From the NCBI GenBank assembly GCA_003168075.1, contig PMTL01000098.1, positions 1-56,868 on the forward strand: a DNA stretch of 56,868 bases, in the 5' to 3' direction. The stretch comes from Acidimicrobiaceae bacterium (GTDB taxonomy: Bacteria; Actinomycetota; Acidimicrobiia; Acidimicrobiales; RAAP-2). Below, in pieces: positions 21,071 to 31,200 of this stretch (the stretch's first letter is position 1; every line of letters starts with the position of its first letter). The position numbers and the translations under genes are program-made. The notes under the pieces were generated by a model that saw only the letters and a list, made by a program, of their open reading frames with translations, ran no database searches and had not been told where the DNA came from.

Positions 21071-21388
21071 TCAGTTGAGGTGCCAAACCTCCTCCAGTCC
21101 CTGCATGTTTCCATCTTCATCGGTCAGTGACACGATGATTTTCTCAAACCACTCACTCCATCGCACATTGACCTCCGCGTGAGCAAGCGCTCCGAAGCAG
21201 GTTTTCGCATCGGGTTCACATTCGACGTACCCCACAATTCGTTCGTCGCTGTAGCGAAAGAGGGTGTAGTTAGCGAGTCCCGCCGCCTTCAATTCCACGA
21301 CCAACTCTGGCCAGATCATTTCATGACGACGCTTGTATTCGGCGAAGGTTCCAGGACGAATCTCGAATGAGAAGCACTGTCGTTGCAT
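21071..21388 (-). CDS. L-rhamnose mutarotase-like (RhaM/DUF718) protein
   Basis: QRQCFSFEIRPGTFAEYKRRHEMIWPELVVELKAAGLANYTLFRY...WHLN. Confidence 0.88.
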   Translation of the reverse strand: MQRQCFSFEIRPGTFAEYKRRHEMIWPELVVELKAAGLANYTLFRYSDERIVGYVECEPDAKTCFGALAHAEVNVRWSEWFEKIIVSLTDEDGNMQGLEEVWHLN

Positions 21389-21396
21389 GGTTCTCC

Positions 21397-22467
21397 CTAG
21401 GGGTTCTTGGTCTCGATAGTGGCTACTGCGCCACTGCGCGCACTGCGGTAACAAGCGTCGAGAATATCCACGGTACGCGCTCCCAACCATCCAGGTGAGC
21501 AGTTCTGTACATCCTCGCCAAGTGCCAAGTCGACCAGGGCGTGCGGCGGACCAATACAGTCGTAGAGTCCGGCGTTCGGTTCAAGCTGCGGCCGGATGTT
21601 GGTGTCCGGCGCCCGAAAGAGCCAGAGAGCTTCGCGTTCTAGGTCGAGTTGGAACTGTCCCTCGGAGCCAATGACTCGCAGCTCGAGCTGGTTCTTGTTG
21701 TCGCCAGCATTCACGTGCGCCGAACCGCCGTCCATCGTGCCAATCGCTCCGCCCACGAATCGCAGGGCCACCGCGTCGTGGAGTTCGACGTTAGCGCTGT
21801 CGGGTGCAGACATGAAAGCGAATGTCTCAGCGCCGCGAAGGCCCGTCAGCCACAGTGCAACGCCGAGGGCGTGAGTCAACTGGGCCATTGCGTAGCCCCC
21901 TCCCGAAAGCGAGGGATCAGTCCAGGTTCGCGATTCGGGTGCCGCTTCGGGAGAAGCGTCCGGATATGCCCCGGTGCCGAGAAGAAGCTCGCGGGTGACC
22001 GACGCCATGTGCAGCATTAGTTGTTCAATCTGGCCGACACCGTGATCATCCATGAGTCTCTTAGCCGTTCGCATCATGGGTTGGTAGTTCCATCCGAAGC
22101 TGACTAGTAGGTGACGCGAGAGACGCTCAGACGTGTCCACCAGGTCCCATGCATCGTCGGGACGAATGGTCATGGGCTTCTCCACGAGAACATGAGCGCC
22201 GGACTCCATTGCGGCCTTGGCGTGTTCATGGTGAAAGCCTGTCGGGCTCGCGATGAGGCAGATGTCGACACCGGCATCAAGCACGTCAAGGTAGTCCTCG
22301 CTTGCGTGCTCAAAACCCCAATCGAGTTGGATCTTCTTCAGCAACTCCGGTCCTTTGCGCGCGACCGCCACGAACTCAACCTGGTCAGCGCGCTTTGCAA
22401 ACTCCGGCAGGTGTGAGGCCACTGCCCATGATCCCGCTCCTATGACTCCGAGCCGCAACTTCGCCAT
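21397..22467 (-). CDS. Gfo/Idh/MocA family oxidoreductase
   Basis: LRLGVIGAGSWAVASHLPEFAK; DICLIASPTGFHHEHAKAAMESGAHVLVEKPMTI. Confidence 0.94.
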   Translation of the reverse strand: MAKLRLGVIGAGSWAVASHLPEFAKRADQVEFVAVARKGPELLKKIQLDWGFEHASEDYLDVLDAGVDICLIASPTGFHHEHAKAAMESGAHVLVEKPMTIRPDDAWDLVDTSERLSRHLLVSFGWNYQPMMRTAKRLMDDHGVGQIEQLMLHMASVTRELLLGTGAYPDASPEAAPESRTWTDPSLSGGGYAMAQLTHALGVALWLTGLRGAETFAFMSAPDSANVELHDAVALRFVGGAIGTMDGGSAHVNAGDNKNQLELRVIGSEGQFQLDLEREALWLFRAPDTNIRPQLEPNAGLYDCIGPPHALVDLALGEDVQNCSPGWLGARTVDILDACYRSARSGAVATIETKNP

Positions 22468-22512
22468 TCCTACCTCTCTAACTATCGCTGGATTTTGATC
22501 TCGAGCGGCCGA

Positions 22513-22755
22513 TCAGGCAGACCCGTCAACTATTGCGATGGGCGCGCCAATCTCTACCTCGTCCTCGATGGTAACGAGCTGTTCAACGAGGATGCCCGCG
22601 AAAGGTGACGGAACCTCGACGATCGCCTTGTCCGATTCGACGGCTACCAACGGCTGATCCACCTCAACACTTTCACCAACGGCCACCAACCACTTATCGA
22701 TAACGCCGTATCGAGTGGTGTCGCCTAAGACCGGTAATTTCACCGTATATCGCAT
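22513..22755 (-). CDS. Stand-alone biotin/lipoyl-attachment domain protein (80 aa)
   Basis: VDQPLVAVESDKAIVEVPSPFAGILVEQLVTIEDEVEIGAPIAIVDG (ESDKA lipoylation motif). Confidence 0.92.
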   Translation of the reverse strand: MRYTVKLPVLGDTTRYGVIDKWLVAVGESVEVDQPLVAVESDKAIVEVPSPFAGILVEQLVTIEDEVEIGAPIAIVDGSA

Positions 22756-22774
22756 GGGCGCCGTCTCCTAGTTC

Positions 22775-23791
22775 TCAGTGATGCGTAGGTGCCAGGACAT
22801 GGGCGAACATCTGAGGTATTGAACTCGGGGGGCTCTCCAGCGCTAGGCCCTGAGCGACGTCAATGAGTTCGCTTTGACGATGTCGCATCTGTTCGACGTT
22901 GGCACTGTTGATGGCACCGTTCCTTATCAACTCAGCGGCGAAGAGTTCGATGGGATCACGGGCGAGCCATTCCTCAAGTTCACCATCGGGACGGTACGTA
23001 GCTTTGTCGGACCGAGAGTGTCCCACGTAGCGATAGGTCTTGGCTTCAATCAGCGTGGGACCATCCTTGGATCGGGCACGATCTACTGCGCGCTCTACAG
23101 ACTCGAATACGGCGTCTATGTCCTGGCCGTCGACAACCTCGGTCGCCATATCGTACGCGAGTGCGCGGGTCGAGATCTCGGTGACGGCAGTGGTAGTGGC
23201 GATAGGGCTGTACTCGCCGTAAAGGTTGTTCTCGCAGACGAAGACGACGGGCAAATTCCAAACCTTCGCGAGGTTAAGACCTTCGTGAAATGCACCAATG
23301 TTGGTAGTCCCATCGCCGAAGACGCTCACCGCTACGCCGTCATTCTTAGTGGCGGCGAAAGACAACGCCGCACCGACGGCAATGGGAATGCCCGCTCCCA
23401 CGATGGCGAATGTCGGCAACAGACCAACGTCGGGATCACTCAGGTGCATGGAACCGCCGAGTCCACCCATGCAGCCGATCTGGCGCCCGAGGACCTCTCC
23501 GAGGACCACTTCTGGTCTAATGCCGAGGGCGAGTGCCAGGCCATGTCCGCGGTAGGTACAGCAAACCACGTCGGTTGGACGTGTGGCCGAGGCGACGCCA
23601 ACGGCCACCGCCTCTTGGCCTTGCGAAGTGTGGGTTGTCCCGCTGATGAGGCCCTGAGCAAACAAGTCCTGAATCCGGTCCTCGACAAGGCGTATTTCCA
23701 TCATGCGTTCGAGGCGAATAAGACGGTTCGAACGCAACTCGAATCGGCGGCGCACGTGCTCATTTGGCCGCTCTGGACGAGAATCGGTCAT
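22775..23791 (-). CDS. 2-oxoacid/acetoin dehydrogenase E1 component alpha subunit
   Basis: GTTHTSQGQEAVAVG; GGSMHLSD; FGDGTTNIGAFHEGLNLAKVWNLPVVFVCENN; ATGA overlap with E1 beta. Confidence 0.94.
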   Translation of the reverse strand: MTDSRPERPNEHVRRRFELRSNRLIRLERMMEIRLVEDRIQDLFAQGLISGTTHTSQGQEAVAVGVASATRPTDVVCCTYRGHGLALALGIRPEVVLGEVLGRQIGCMGGLGGSMHLSDPDVGLLPTFAIVGAGIPIAVGAALSFAATKNDGVAVSVFGDGTTNIGAFHEGLNLAKVWNLPVVFVCENNLYGEYSPIATTTAVTEISTRALAYDMATEVVDGQDIDAVFESVERAVDRARSKDGPTLIEAKTYRYVGHSRSDKATYRPDGELEEWLARDPIELFAAELIRNGAINSANVEQMRHRQSELIDVAQGLALESPPSSIPQMFAHVLAPTHH

Positions 23792-24792
23792 TCGAACTCC
23801 TTCCACCACGGTTTGGGCAACTGCTTGGTTGAAAGAAGGGCACTCACTTGTTCCATCACGTACTCGGGCGAAGGGATGAACCGCTGTTCGAGGCCTAGCC
23901 CGTACGGGACAGGTACGTCGGGAGCGGTGATGCGCAATATAGGAGCCTCGAGGTCGTTGAAAGCCTTTGCCGCTACGTACGCGGCGATTTCGGTGCCCCA
24001 CCCGCCCGTGTACTGATTTTCTTCAATGATGACGAGGTGACCGGTGGACCGTACCGAGTCCACCACAACATCCTTATCCCAGGGCATCAAGGACCGTAAG
24101 TCCAGTACTTCGGCCGACCAAGAGGCCTCCTTCGCCGCGGCCAGCCCCACACGGACGGTCTGACCAAGTGTGACAAAAGTTACGTCGGTGCCCTCGCGCA
24201 GGATTTCCGCTGTACCGAGTTCAATGATTGACTGCTCACCCGGCTCGACGTCCTCACGTTCTCCGTAAAGAATGCGCGGTTCGAGGATGATCACAGGATT
24301 ATCGTCGCGGATAGCGGCCCGAGTCAGACCATAGGCAGTCCGTGCACCCGAGGCGACCGCAAGTTTCAGCCCCGGGGTGCCGAGGAGCCATCGTTCGAGG
24401 GTCTGAGAGTGCTGGCAGCCGAATCCGAGACCGGACCCGACAGAGGCTCGAACGACCATCGGCACTTTGAAGCGGCCGCCAGAGAGGTAGTGCATTAGCG
24501 CCGCTTCGGTGACCACCTGATCAAAGGCCACGCCGACGAATTCGATGAACATGATTTCCGCGACGGGTCGCAGCCCCGTCATTGCCGCGCCGACCGCAGC
24601 GCCGAGGAATCCCATTTCTGAGATTGGAGTATCACGGACTCGGTCCGGTCCGAACTTATTGAGGAGGCCTTCGGAGGTCTTGAACGGCCCTTCGGCCACG
24701 GCAACGTCCTCGCCGAAGACAACGACGTTTGGATCTCGCTCCATTTCTTCGGCAATTGCGAGAGTAATCGCTTGATTCATTCGCAGTCTCAT
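23788..24792 (-). CDS. 2-oxoacid/acetoin dehydrogenase E1 component beta subunit
   Basis: AEEMERDPNVVVFGEDVAVAEGPFKTSEGLLNKFGPDRVRDTPISEMGFLGAAVGAAMTGLRPVAEIMF. Confidence 0.95.
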   Translation of the reverse strand: MRLRMNQAITLAIAEEMERDPNVVVFGEDVAVAEGPFKTSEGLLNKFGPDRVRDTPISEMGFLGAAVGAAMTGLRPVAEIMFIEFVGVAFDQVVTEAALMHYLSGGRFKVPMVVRASVGSGLGFGCQHSQTLERWLLGTPGLKLAVASGARTAYGLTRAAIRDDNPVIILEPRILYGEREDVEPGEQSIIELGTAEILREGTDVTFVTLGQTVRVGLAAAKEASWSAEVLDLRSLMPWDKDVVVDSVRSTGHLVIIEENQYTGGWGTEIAAYVAAKAFNDLEAPILRITAPDVPVPYGLGLEQRFIPSPEYVMEQVSALLSTKQLPKPWWKEFE

Positions 24793-24890
24793 CGGCCTTG
24801 TTCCACTCCATCTCCTTGTCGAGCTGCCGTCACTGCGAGAGTTCTCACGATGGTGCCACCCCGCCGTTACTTTGACGTCCGCCACTCATT

Positions 24891-24906
24891 TTACAATCGA
24901 TTCCAA
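24891..24906. promoter_or_regulatory. Candidate LacI-family operator ttacAATCGATTCCAA
   Basis: Same motif, upstream of the E1 beta start. Confidence 0.5.
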
Positions 24907-24971
24907 CACTAAGGCCACCGTAGTGGGCCTGTCAAGTTTCTGGTGGGCGTAGCAAACATTATGAGCAGTAT

Positions 24972-25850
24972 CTAGTCGAGCCGATACACCATAGTGGCAT
25001 TGCGGAAAAACAACGCCTCGCGCTCCGCAAGAGTCAAGTCGGAAATTAACTCCTCATAGGCATTCACCAGCGGATCGTAGGAACTGAAGAGGCGGTCGAC
25101 CGGCCAGTTGGTAGCAAAGAAGCAGCGTTCCACGCCGAAGATCTCAATGCAGGCCATAACCCATCGCCGCAGGCTATCCGTGGTCCAGCGGCGGTCGAAC
25201 ATGCCCAGGCCAGAGATCTTGCACCAAGTGTTCTCAGCTTCGGCCAGCGCGGTAAGCCCTCGACGCCAATCGCTGAAGTATTCGTCGGTTCGTGATCGTG
25301 GGTAGCCAGCGTGTTCGAGGACAAGAGGGGTATTTGGGAATTTCAGGGCGACGTCACGCGCCTTACCCATGTCTTCCCACGAACAGTCCAAGTCGCACAC
25401 CAAGTTAAAACGCTCCAAAAGTCGGTAACCTCTCAGCCAGTCGAACGAGACGAGGTAATCACCTTCGGCGAAGTCACGGATACCGCGCACTCGTGATGAG
25501 GCGTCAATATGTCGTTCGAGGACTTCTTCAACCCTGGGATCCGCAAGGTCTGCGTGCGCCACGATTCCGTTGGGGCAGCCTGTGCGATTGGCAAGTTCCT
25601 CTAGCCACACGGTCTCGGCGACGGGGTCCGCAGCGCCGATCGCAGCCTGGACGTGCACGACCTTCGAGACATTCGCAAATCGGGTCTCCGAGAGAAACGC
25701 ATCGGCGGCATAGACGAGGGTCTTGATTCCGTCGATATCACCGAGCAGCGGATGGATGAAGTCGGGTTGAAGCCAGGAGTACACAAGATCTTTGCGATGC
25801 AGATCATAAAAGTGAACGTGAGTGTCAATAAACGGTAATTTAGCCACCAC
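24972..25850 (-). CDS. Amidohydrolase-2 / lactonase-like TIM-barrel hydrolase
   Basis: LPFIDTHVHFYD; NGIVAHADLADPRVEEVLERH; CFFATNWPVDRLFSSYD. Confidence 0.9.
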   Translation of the reverse strand: MVAKLPFIDTHVHFYDLHRKDLVYSWLQPDFIHPLLGDIDGIKTLVYAADAFLSETRFANVSKVVHVQAAIGAADPVAETVWLEELANRTGCPNGIVAHADLADPRVEEVLERHIDASSRVRGIRDFAEGDYLVSFDWLRGYRLLERFNLVCDLDCSWEDMGKARDVALKFPNTPLVLEHAGYPRSRTDEYFSDWRRGLTALAEAENTWCKISGLGMFDRRWTTDSLRRWVMACIEIFGVERCFFATNWPVDRLFSSYDPLVNAYEELISDLTLAEREALFFRNATMVYRLD

Positions 25851-25916
25851 TTCTCCCTGTAATCGTTGGATTCTTGTCTAATTGCGGATAAGCCAACTTC
25901 AATGGTTCTTTGCGCA

Positions 25917-26681
25917 TCAATACATGAGATAGCCACCGCTCACGTTGATTGTTGCGCCGGTGATGTATCGAGCATGTTTGCTCGCTAGAAAGATGACAAC
26001 GCCCGAAACGTCATCCGGTTCTCCGACATAGCCAAGAGGCGTTTCTTCTCGCATCTTCTCGTAGATCGCGGGGTCGAGGTCATTGAGCAGCATTGGCGTG
26101 TTGATCTGGCCCGGCGCCACGGCATTCACGGTGATGCCGTATTGGCCGTAGCTGCGCGCCAATCCTCGTGAGAGCGAGACAACTCCGCCTTTTGATGCTG
26201 CGTAAACTGCAGCGCCTCCAAATCCTCCCGTCCACCAACTCTGCGAGGTGAAGAGGACAATACTCCCGCGGCCAACCTTCTTCATTTCGTTTGCAGCACG
26301 ACGGCATAGAAAGAAAGTGGTCTTCAGATTCGTGTCAATCTGTGCGTCCCAGTCGTCCTCGGTGACGTCATCTAGGTTACTGCGACGAAGGAGAAGGGCC
26401 GCAGTGTGAACCAGCACGTGGACACCGCCCAGTTCACTGACCGCACGTTCCATTAGAGATTCTTGTGATTCGAAACTCGTAAGGTCCATCGCCATGGCAA
26501 GATGCCCTTCACCCGGAATCTCCAACAGCAGTGTATCCAGTCGGTGTTGGTCAAGATCGGTGGCGAGGATACGCGCTCCCGTGGCGGCAAAAGCGTGCGT
26601 GACGGCTTGGCCGATGCCGCCGGTTGCACCGGTGATCACCACCGTTTGCCCCTCAAGACCTGCTCCGACGCTCCAATTCAT
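25917..26681 (-). CDS. SDR family oxidoreductase
   Basis: VVITGATGGIGQAV; YAASKGGVVSLSRGLA; YITGATINVSGGY. Confidence 0.95.
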   Translation of the reverse strand: MNWSVGAGLEGQTVVITGATGGIGQAVTHAFAATGARILATDLDQHRLDTLLLEIPGEGHLAMAMDLTSFESQESLMERAVSELGGVHVLVHTAALLLRRSNLDDVTEDDWDAQIDTNLKTTFFLCRRAANEMKKVGRGSIVLFTSQSWWTGGFGGAAVYAASKGGVVSLSRGLARSYGQYGITVNAVAPGQINTPMLLNDLDPAIYEKMREETPLGYVGEPDDVSGVVIFLASKHARYITGATINVSGGYLMY

Positions 26682-26799
26682 CGGCGTACCTTTCTTGTAG
26701 CTGTCTGTGCGCAATGGACAACTTAGTTCGACTGCAGTTTGTCAATTTTTACGAGCCGACGGTCGGTCCGGAATCCGTGACCTTAATTCTAAATTGCTC

Positions 26800-26815
26800 T
26801 TGCAATCGAATCCAA
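26800..26815. promoter_or_regulatory. Candidate LacI-family operator ttgcAATCGAATCCAA
   Basis: Same motif upstream of the SDR gene. Confidence 0.45.
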
Positions 26816-26890
26816 GGATAGTAACATAATGATGTCCGTATCATCAAGTCCAAGTTGAACGAATCCTCTCGGGACTGGACATCGGGCAAG

Positions 26891-26945
26891 TACAAACAAC
26901 TCCAGGTGTTGCATCTCCCAGCCCCGACACCTGGAGTTGTTTGTA
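26891..26945. repeat. Perfect 19-bp inverted repeat (tacaaacaactccaggtgt ... acacctggagttgtttgta), 17-nt loop
   Basis: Read directly from sequence; intergenic. Confidence 0.9.
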
Positions 26946-28165
26946 TCACGGGTTCATTGACTCCGGAACCGTGATGATCGGGGCGACCGGACTCAGACGA
27001 ACTTTCGGTCACAGATACCAAATTGAAGGCGCTGGTGCGGTCAGTCAATGAAGTTTGGCAAGTGCGTTTGAGATCCCCAACTTTTAACGAATTTGAGATT
27101 GAAGTGCCCAAAAGACTTTTCGAAGCTTGACCCAGAGTGACGGCCTTCGATTTCAAATCTCTCAAATTTGTGATGGACCTCTTCGTTTTGTTTGGACTAT
27201 CTTTCGGGACTGGCGAACTCTAGGCAACGAGCATGTCCCCACGGCTCTTTGTTGTCCGGACTGATTTCTGAGTACTGAACTATAAGACGCGTGAGATATT
27301 CACGCGCAGCATTTCAGTGCGTTCACATCAATCCCGTCGAGGTGGATTGAGAGAAGTAGCCACCGTCAGGTACATGGTTTAAGCCCTGCAGCAATCTCTT
27401 GTGCCCATGCCCGTATCTCTTCAGGGGTCATCTGGCTCGGTGGTTTTGGCGGCTTCGACAGAACCAATCGAGGCTTCGCAGATATTGACTTTTTTGGCAC
27501 TCCTTGACTTTCCCGTGGGCAACATGTCAAATTAGCTGCTTAATTGACAATCGCAAACTAAAGTTTCGCCGTGCCAACGAATCGCTAGGCCGTAAGTCTT
27601 AGCACGAATTATTGCCTTCAACATGAACTTTCATCGCTTACGAATAGGCTCGCGTCGATTCATCTGATCGCCTTCAGGTTCAAGAATGATCTTTCGCTTC
27701 CTTACCCGGTTATGGAAACCTGCGGGTTCGAGGCCAGGTGAGTGCAAATGTGGACACTGACGGAATTTGCAATTTGTGAAGACCGGCTTGGAAATTGATG
27801 CGCGCAACTCAATTTTCGAAGGCAAAAGCCAGTTGATTTCCGGGAATGGCTGAGCGGTCATCTACCTTCTTCGGATAGAGGGTCAAGAGGTTCGATCGCC
27901 TTGATCTGTATGTTTGAGTTGATGTCAACAGCAATTGTCAACAACTGAGTGGTCCAGAAACCGATCGGAGCACCTGAGCGGCGACCAAACGGCCTTCGAT
28001 AATTTGCTCGCTCGTGAGGTTAAGTCGTCGTGACCACTTGGCTTGCCCGTGATTCGATGATGTCGAGTTCCTCTTGCTGATCCAACATTTTGAGCCCGCT
28101 CGTGGTTAGTCCAGTCAGATCGTTAGTCCCATGATTCCGATATTGGAAACTAGTGCCAGAACTCC

Positions 28166-28203
28166 TAGACGTTTGCGGGTCGGCATGCACTCACAAACGT
28201 CTA
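28166..28203. terminator. 10-bp inverted repeat tagacgtttg...caaacgtcta just past relaxase stop (possible terminator, no clear U-tract)
   Basis: Read directly. Confidence 0.4.
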
Positions 28204-28214
28204 AGCCTCGATGG

Positions 28215-31200
28215 CTAGCGGTCGAAGCCAAAGTCCCGGGTCGGCGACTCGAAGAGTTCATCGTCCGACAGCAGATACGCAGGCTTCGCAGGCGCGTCCT
28301 CGACCACGGCGAGCGCGCTGGCTCGTCGCGCCGTACGCAGAACACGACCGCGCTGGACCTCTTGTTCGTGACTGATAAGTGCATTGTCGTGGATGGTGTC
28401 AGCGTTGTCAACTCCCCAGCGGTCAAAGTAAGCCGCGCCGGCGGCAACTTCTAGTACCCACTGCTCATAGAGCTCATCCGTCTCAGGAGCATCGCCGAAG
28501 TCCAACACCCAAGCGTCATCACGCTCGATAGCAATCATGGCGAGCTCGCGAGCTCGCCGTTCGATGGCGTCGGCACGATCGTTCAGTGCCTGCTTGACAT
28601 CGGGGTCAGCAATCCCGGTTGGCCGAGGGAAGATGCCAGCCACGAGCTCGCTCGCACTTGGGGCAGGGTAGCCCACTCCGGTGATGTAGCGATCGATGCG
28701 GTAGTGCAGGACACTGGCAATGTCGTCGGCGTCTTCGAATGGGCGACCTGCGAACAGCATCGGCAGTTCGGTTTGAATGTCGAATCCGCGACTTTCCGCG
28801 TCTCGTAGCTGCGCGAGCAGCGTTGCGTAAGCGGGTGACACTTTGGCCTGAACCAACTCGGTGGCGCTGAGCCCTGACTGGCTAAGCACGTCGTCCCAGC
28901 GTCCACCGTCGGCCAAGGTGATGATTGTGTCGTATTCGGCAACGAGTACCGCGATGGACTGGGTCTGGGACCGACGGATCATGTCGGTAGCGGACACGTC
29001 GGCCCCCTCGTGGCGCAGTACGCCGGCGAGGACTTCCAGAGCACTCGGAATCTCGCTCAGCCCGTCGTGGCCGGTTGACGGATCAGGATCGTAATGCGTG
29101 TCCACGTAGAGATGGTTGGACTCTGAGCCGCGTGTCAGGGCCACGTACAGTACTTCGCGAGTGGTCGTGGGACTGGCGAACGCGTGCGCGGTATCGATGG
29201 TGCGTCCCTGGGCGCGATGCGCGGTCGAGGCGTAGGCGAGTTCGACGTTATCGGCGACGTAACTGGCGGGCAAGAGGACCGTGCCGTGTCCGTTGACTCG
29301 AGTGACGGTTATAGAACCATTGGCGTGCGTCGCCGAAACGGTCCATACGTCACCGTTCTTGACCCAGCCCGTGTCCGTTGAAAGACGTCGGTTGTTCTCG
29401 CGCGTCACCACGTGATCATTGACGCCCGCAGTCATGGCACCCGCAACGTTGACCCCTTCCTCGATGACTTCGCCACTGGCGACACGCTGCGCGCGGGCGC
29501 GAGCATTGAGTTCGTTGACGGTCGCGGTGTCGCTGGCCAGCATCAACGAGTGCAAGCCACGATCCGTGTCGGTTTTCCACGCTGCGTAGAGCGCGTTGAG
29601 CATTTCGTCACGAGTTCCGTCAGTGATTCTTCCGCGCGTCGCGTAGGTGGCCAAAGCCGAACTAGAGCCGTTGCGGACCCCGAGGCTGGCCTGCTTCTCC
29701 CAGTTGGCCCTGAAGCGGCGAACGTTCGCGAGGGTCGCTGCACCGTCACCCCGATCACGCACGAGAGTGCGAAACATTCCCCCGGCGTCCACACTGGAGA
29801 GTTGTGCCCAATCACCGACGAGGACGACTTTGGCTCGCGCGTCGAGAGCGGCAGACATCAGTTCATCGAGCGCGAAAGTGGAAGCCAAACTGGCCTCGTC
29901 AACCACCACCAGTTGACCTGCGCGAAGACTCCAGCGAGTAAGTGTTTCCTCGTGTTGGCGAATGCTCGCGGCTAGCGCGGGACGACTTTTGAGCAGCCGG
30001 ACCTTTTCGCGCAGCTGTTCGAGTTCGCGAAAGCGCTGGCCGTGTTGGCGGTGTTCGTAGAGCCATTTGGCGAGATTGTCAGTGTCGATGCCCATGTCGT
30101 CGCCCAGGACTTCGGCGGCCGCCGCCGAGGGCGCGAGGCCGGTGACCGAACCGGCACCGTGCTCGACTTCCCAGGCGGCTCGCAGCCCCGCCATGGCCGT
30201 TGACTTACCCGTGCCCGCCGGCCCCACCAACACGTCGAGGACCCGGCCCGAGGTCGTGATCTTCTCGACGCAGAGGGCCTGGTCGTTTGAGAGCTTGAAG
30301 CTTCTTCCAAGTAGTCGTCGCTCGGTAACGCCCGCCACCGTGGCGCGGCTTACGACTGCCGAGTCGAGGCGCTGGCCCGCGTCGAGTAGACGTGCTTCGG
30401 CGGCAAGCAGCGTCGTCGAGGTGTAAAGCCAGTGATTGGTTCCCTGGAACTTAGAGGAGCCGTTTGCCCGAAGCAAGAAACGTGCCGTGTGATGCAGGTT
30501 GGGAGTGGTAATGACTAGTGCCTGGGCGACGGCCAGGTCGGTAGCGCGAGTAGCCGCGAGAATCCGCTCTGCGGGCTCGGTGAAACGAACACCCTGCACC
30601 TGGCGAAATACCTCCGCTTGAACATTGGCTCGAGAGAACGTCGGGCGCTTCGCGCTGACGACTTCGAGGGCCGCGTTAGCAATGTCGAGCAAGATCTCGT
30701 CCTCGAAATCTTCGCTGGTGAAAGCGCGCACGTCTCTGCCACCGAGCTCGTGCACCCACGCCATTGGTTCATCATCGAGGTACGGTGCGGCCCGAGCAGT
30801 CCACTCTTCGGTCAGGTCTCCGAGTCCCAGGCCCTGCTTGACCCGTCGGGTAGAGAGGGTGGCCGTCTGGCGGAGTTTGAGAACTTCCACGTCGGAAGGA
30901 GCGCGGTGGTGATCCACTTCGAACTGGTTGATGAGACGGTCCTTCGCATTAACGATGGCGGTCGTGCGCTGAGAGAACTCGTCCATAAGACGCGTCGACA
31001 CGCCGGCCACTTCCCACTTTGCGACCGAGCTCGAACGACGAGTGTGTGCCTCCCAGTCCCAGCCGAGCTCGGCCGTCAGAAAGTCGGAAAGCACGCCTTG
31101 GTGCATCTCCGAGAGCATCACAATTGACGCGAACAACTGTCGACTGTCGAGGGTGCGCCACACGCCGTCACTCTTGGCCCGGGCGCGGTTGAGAATGACC

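Noticed and set aside
27631-27861. 76-aa minus-strand ORF as a gene
   Set aside because: No recognisable motif or clear ribosome-binding site; basic composition typical of spurious ORFs.
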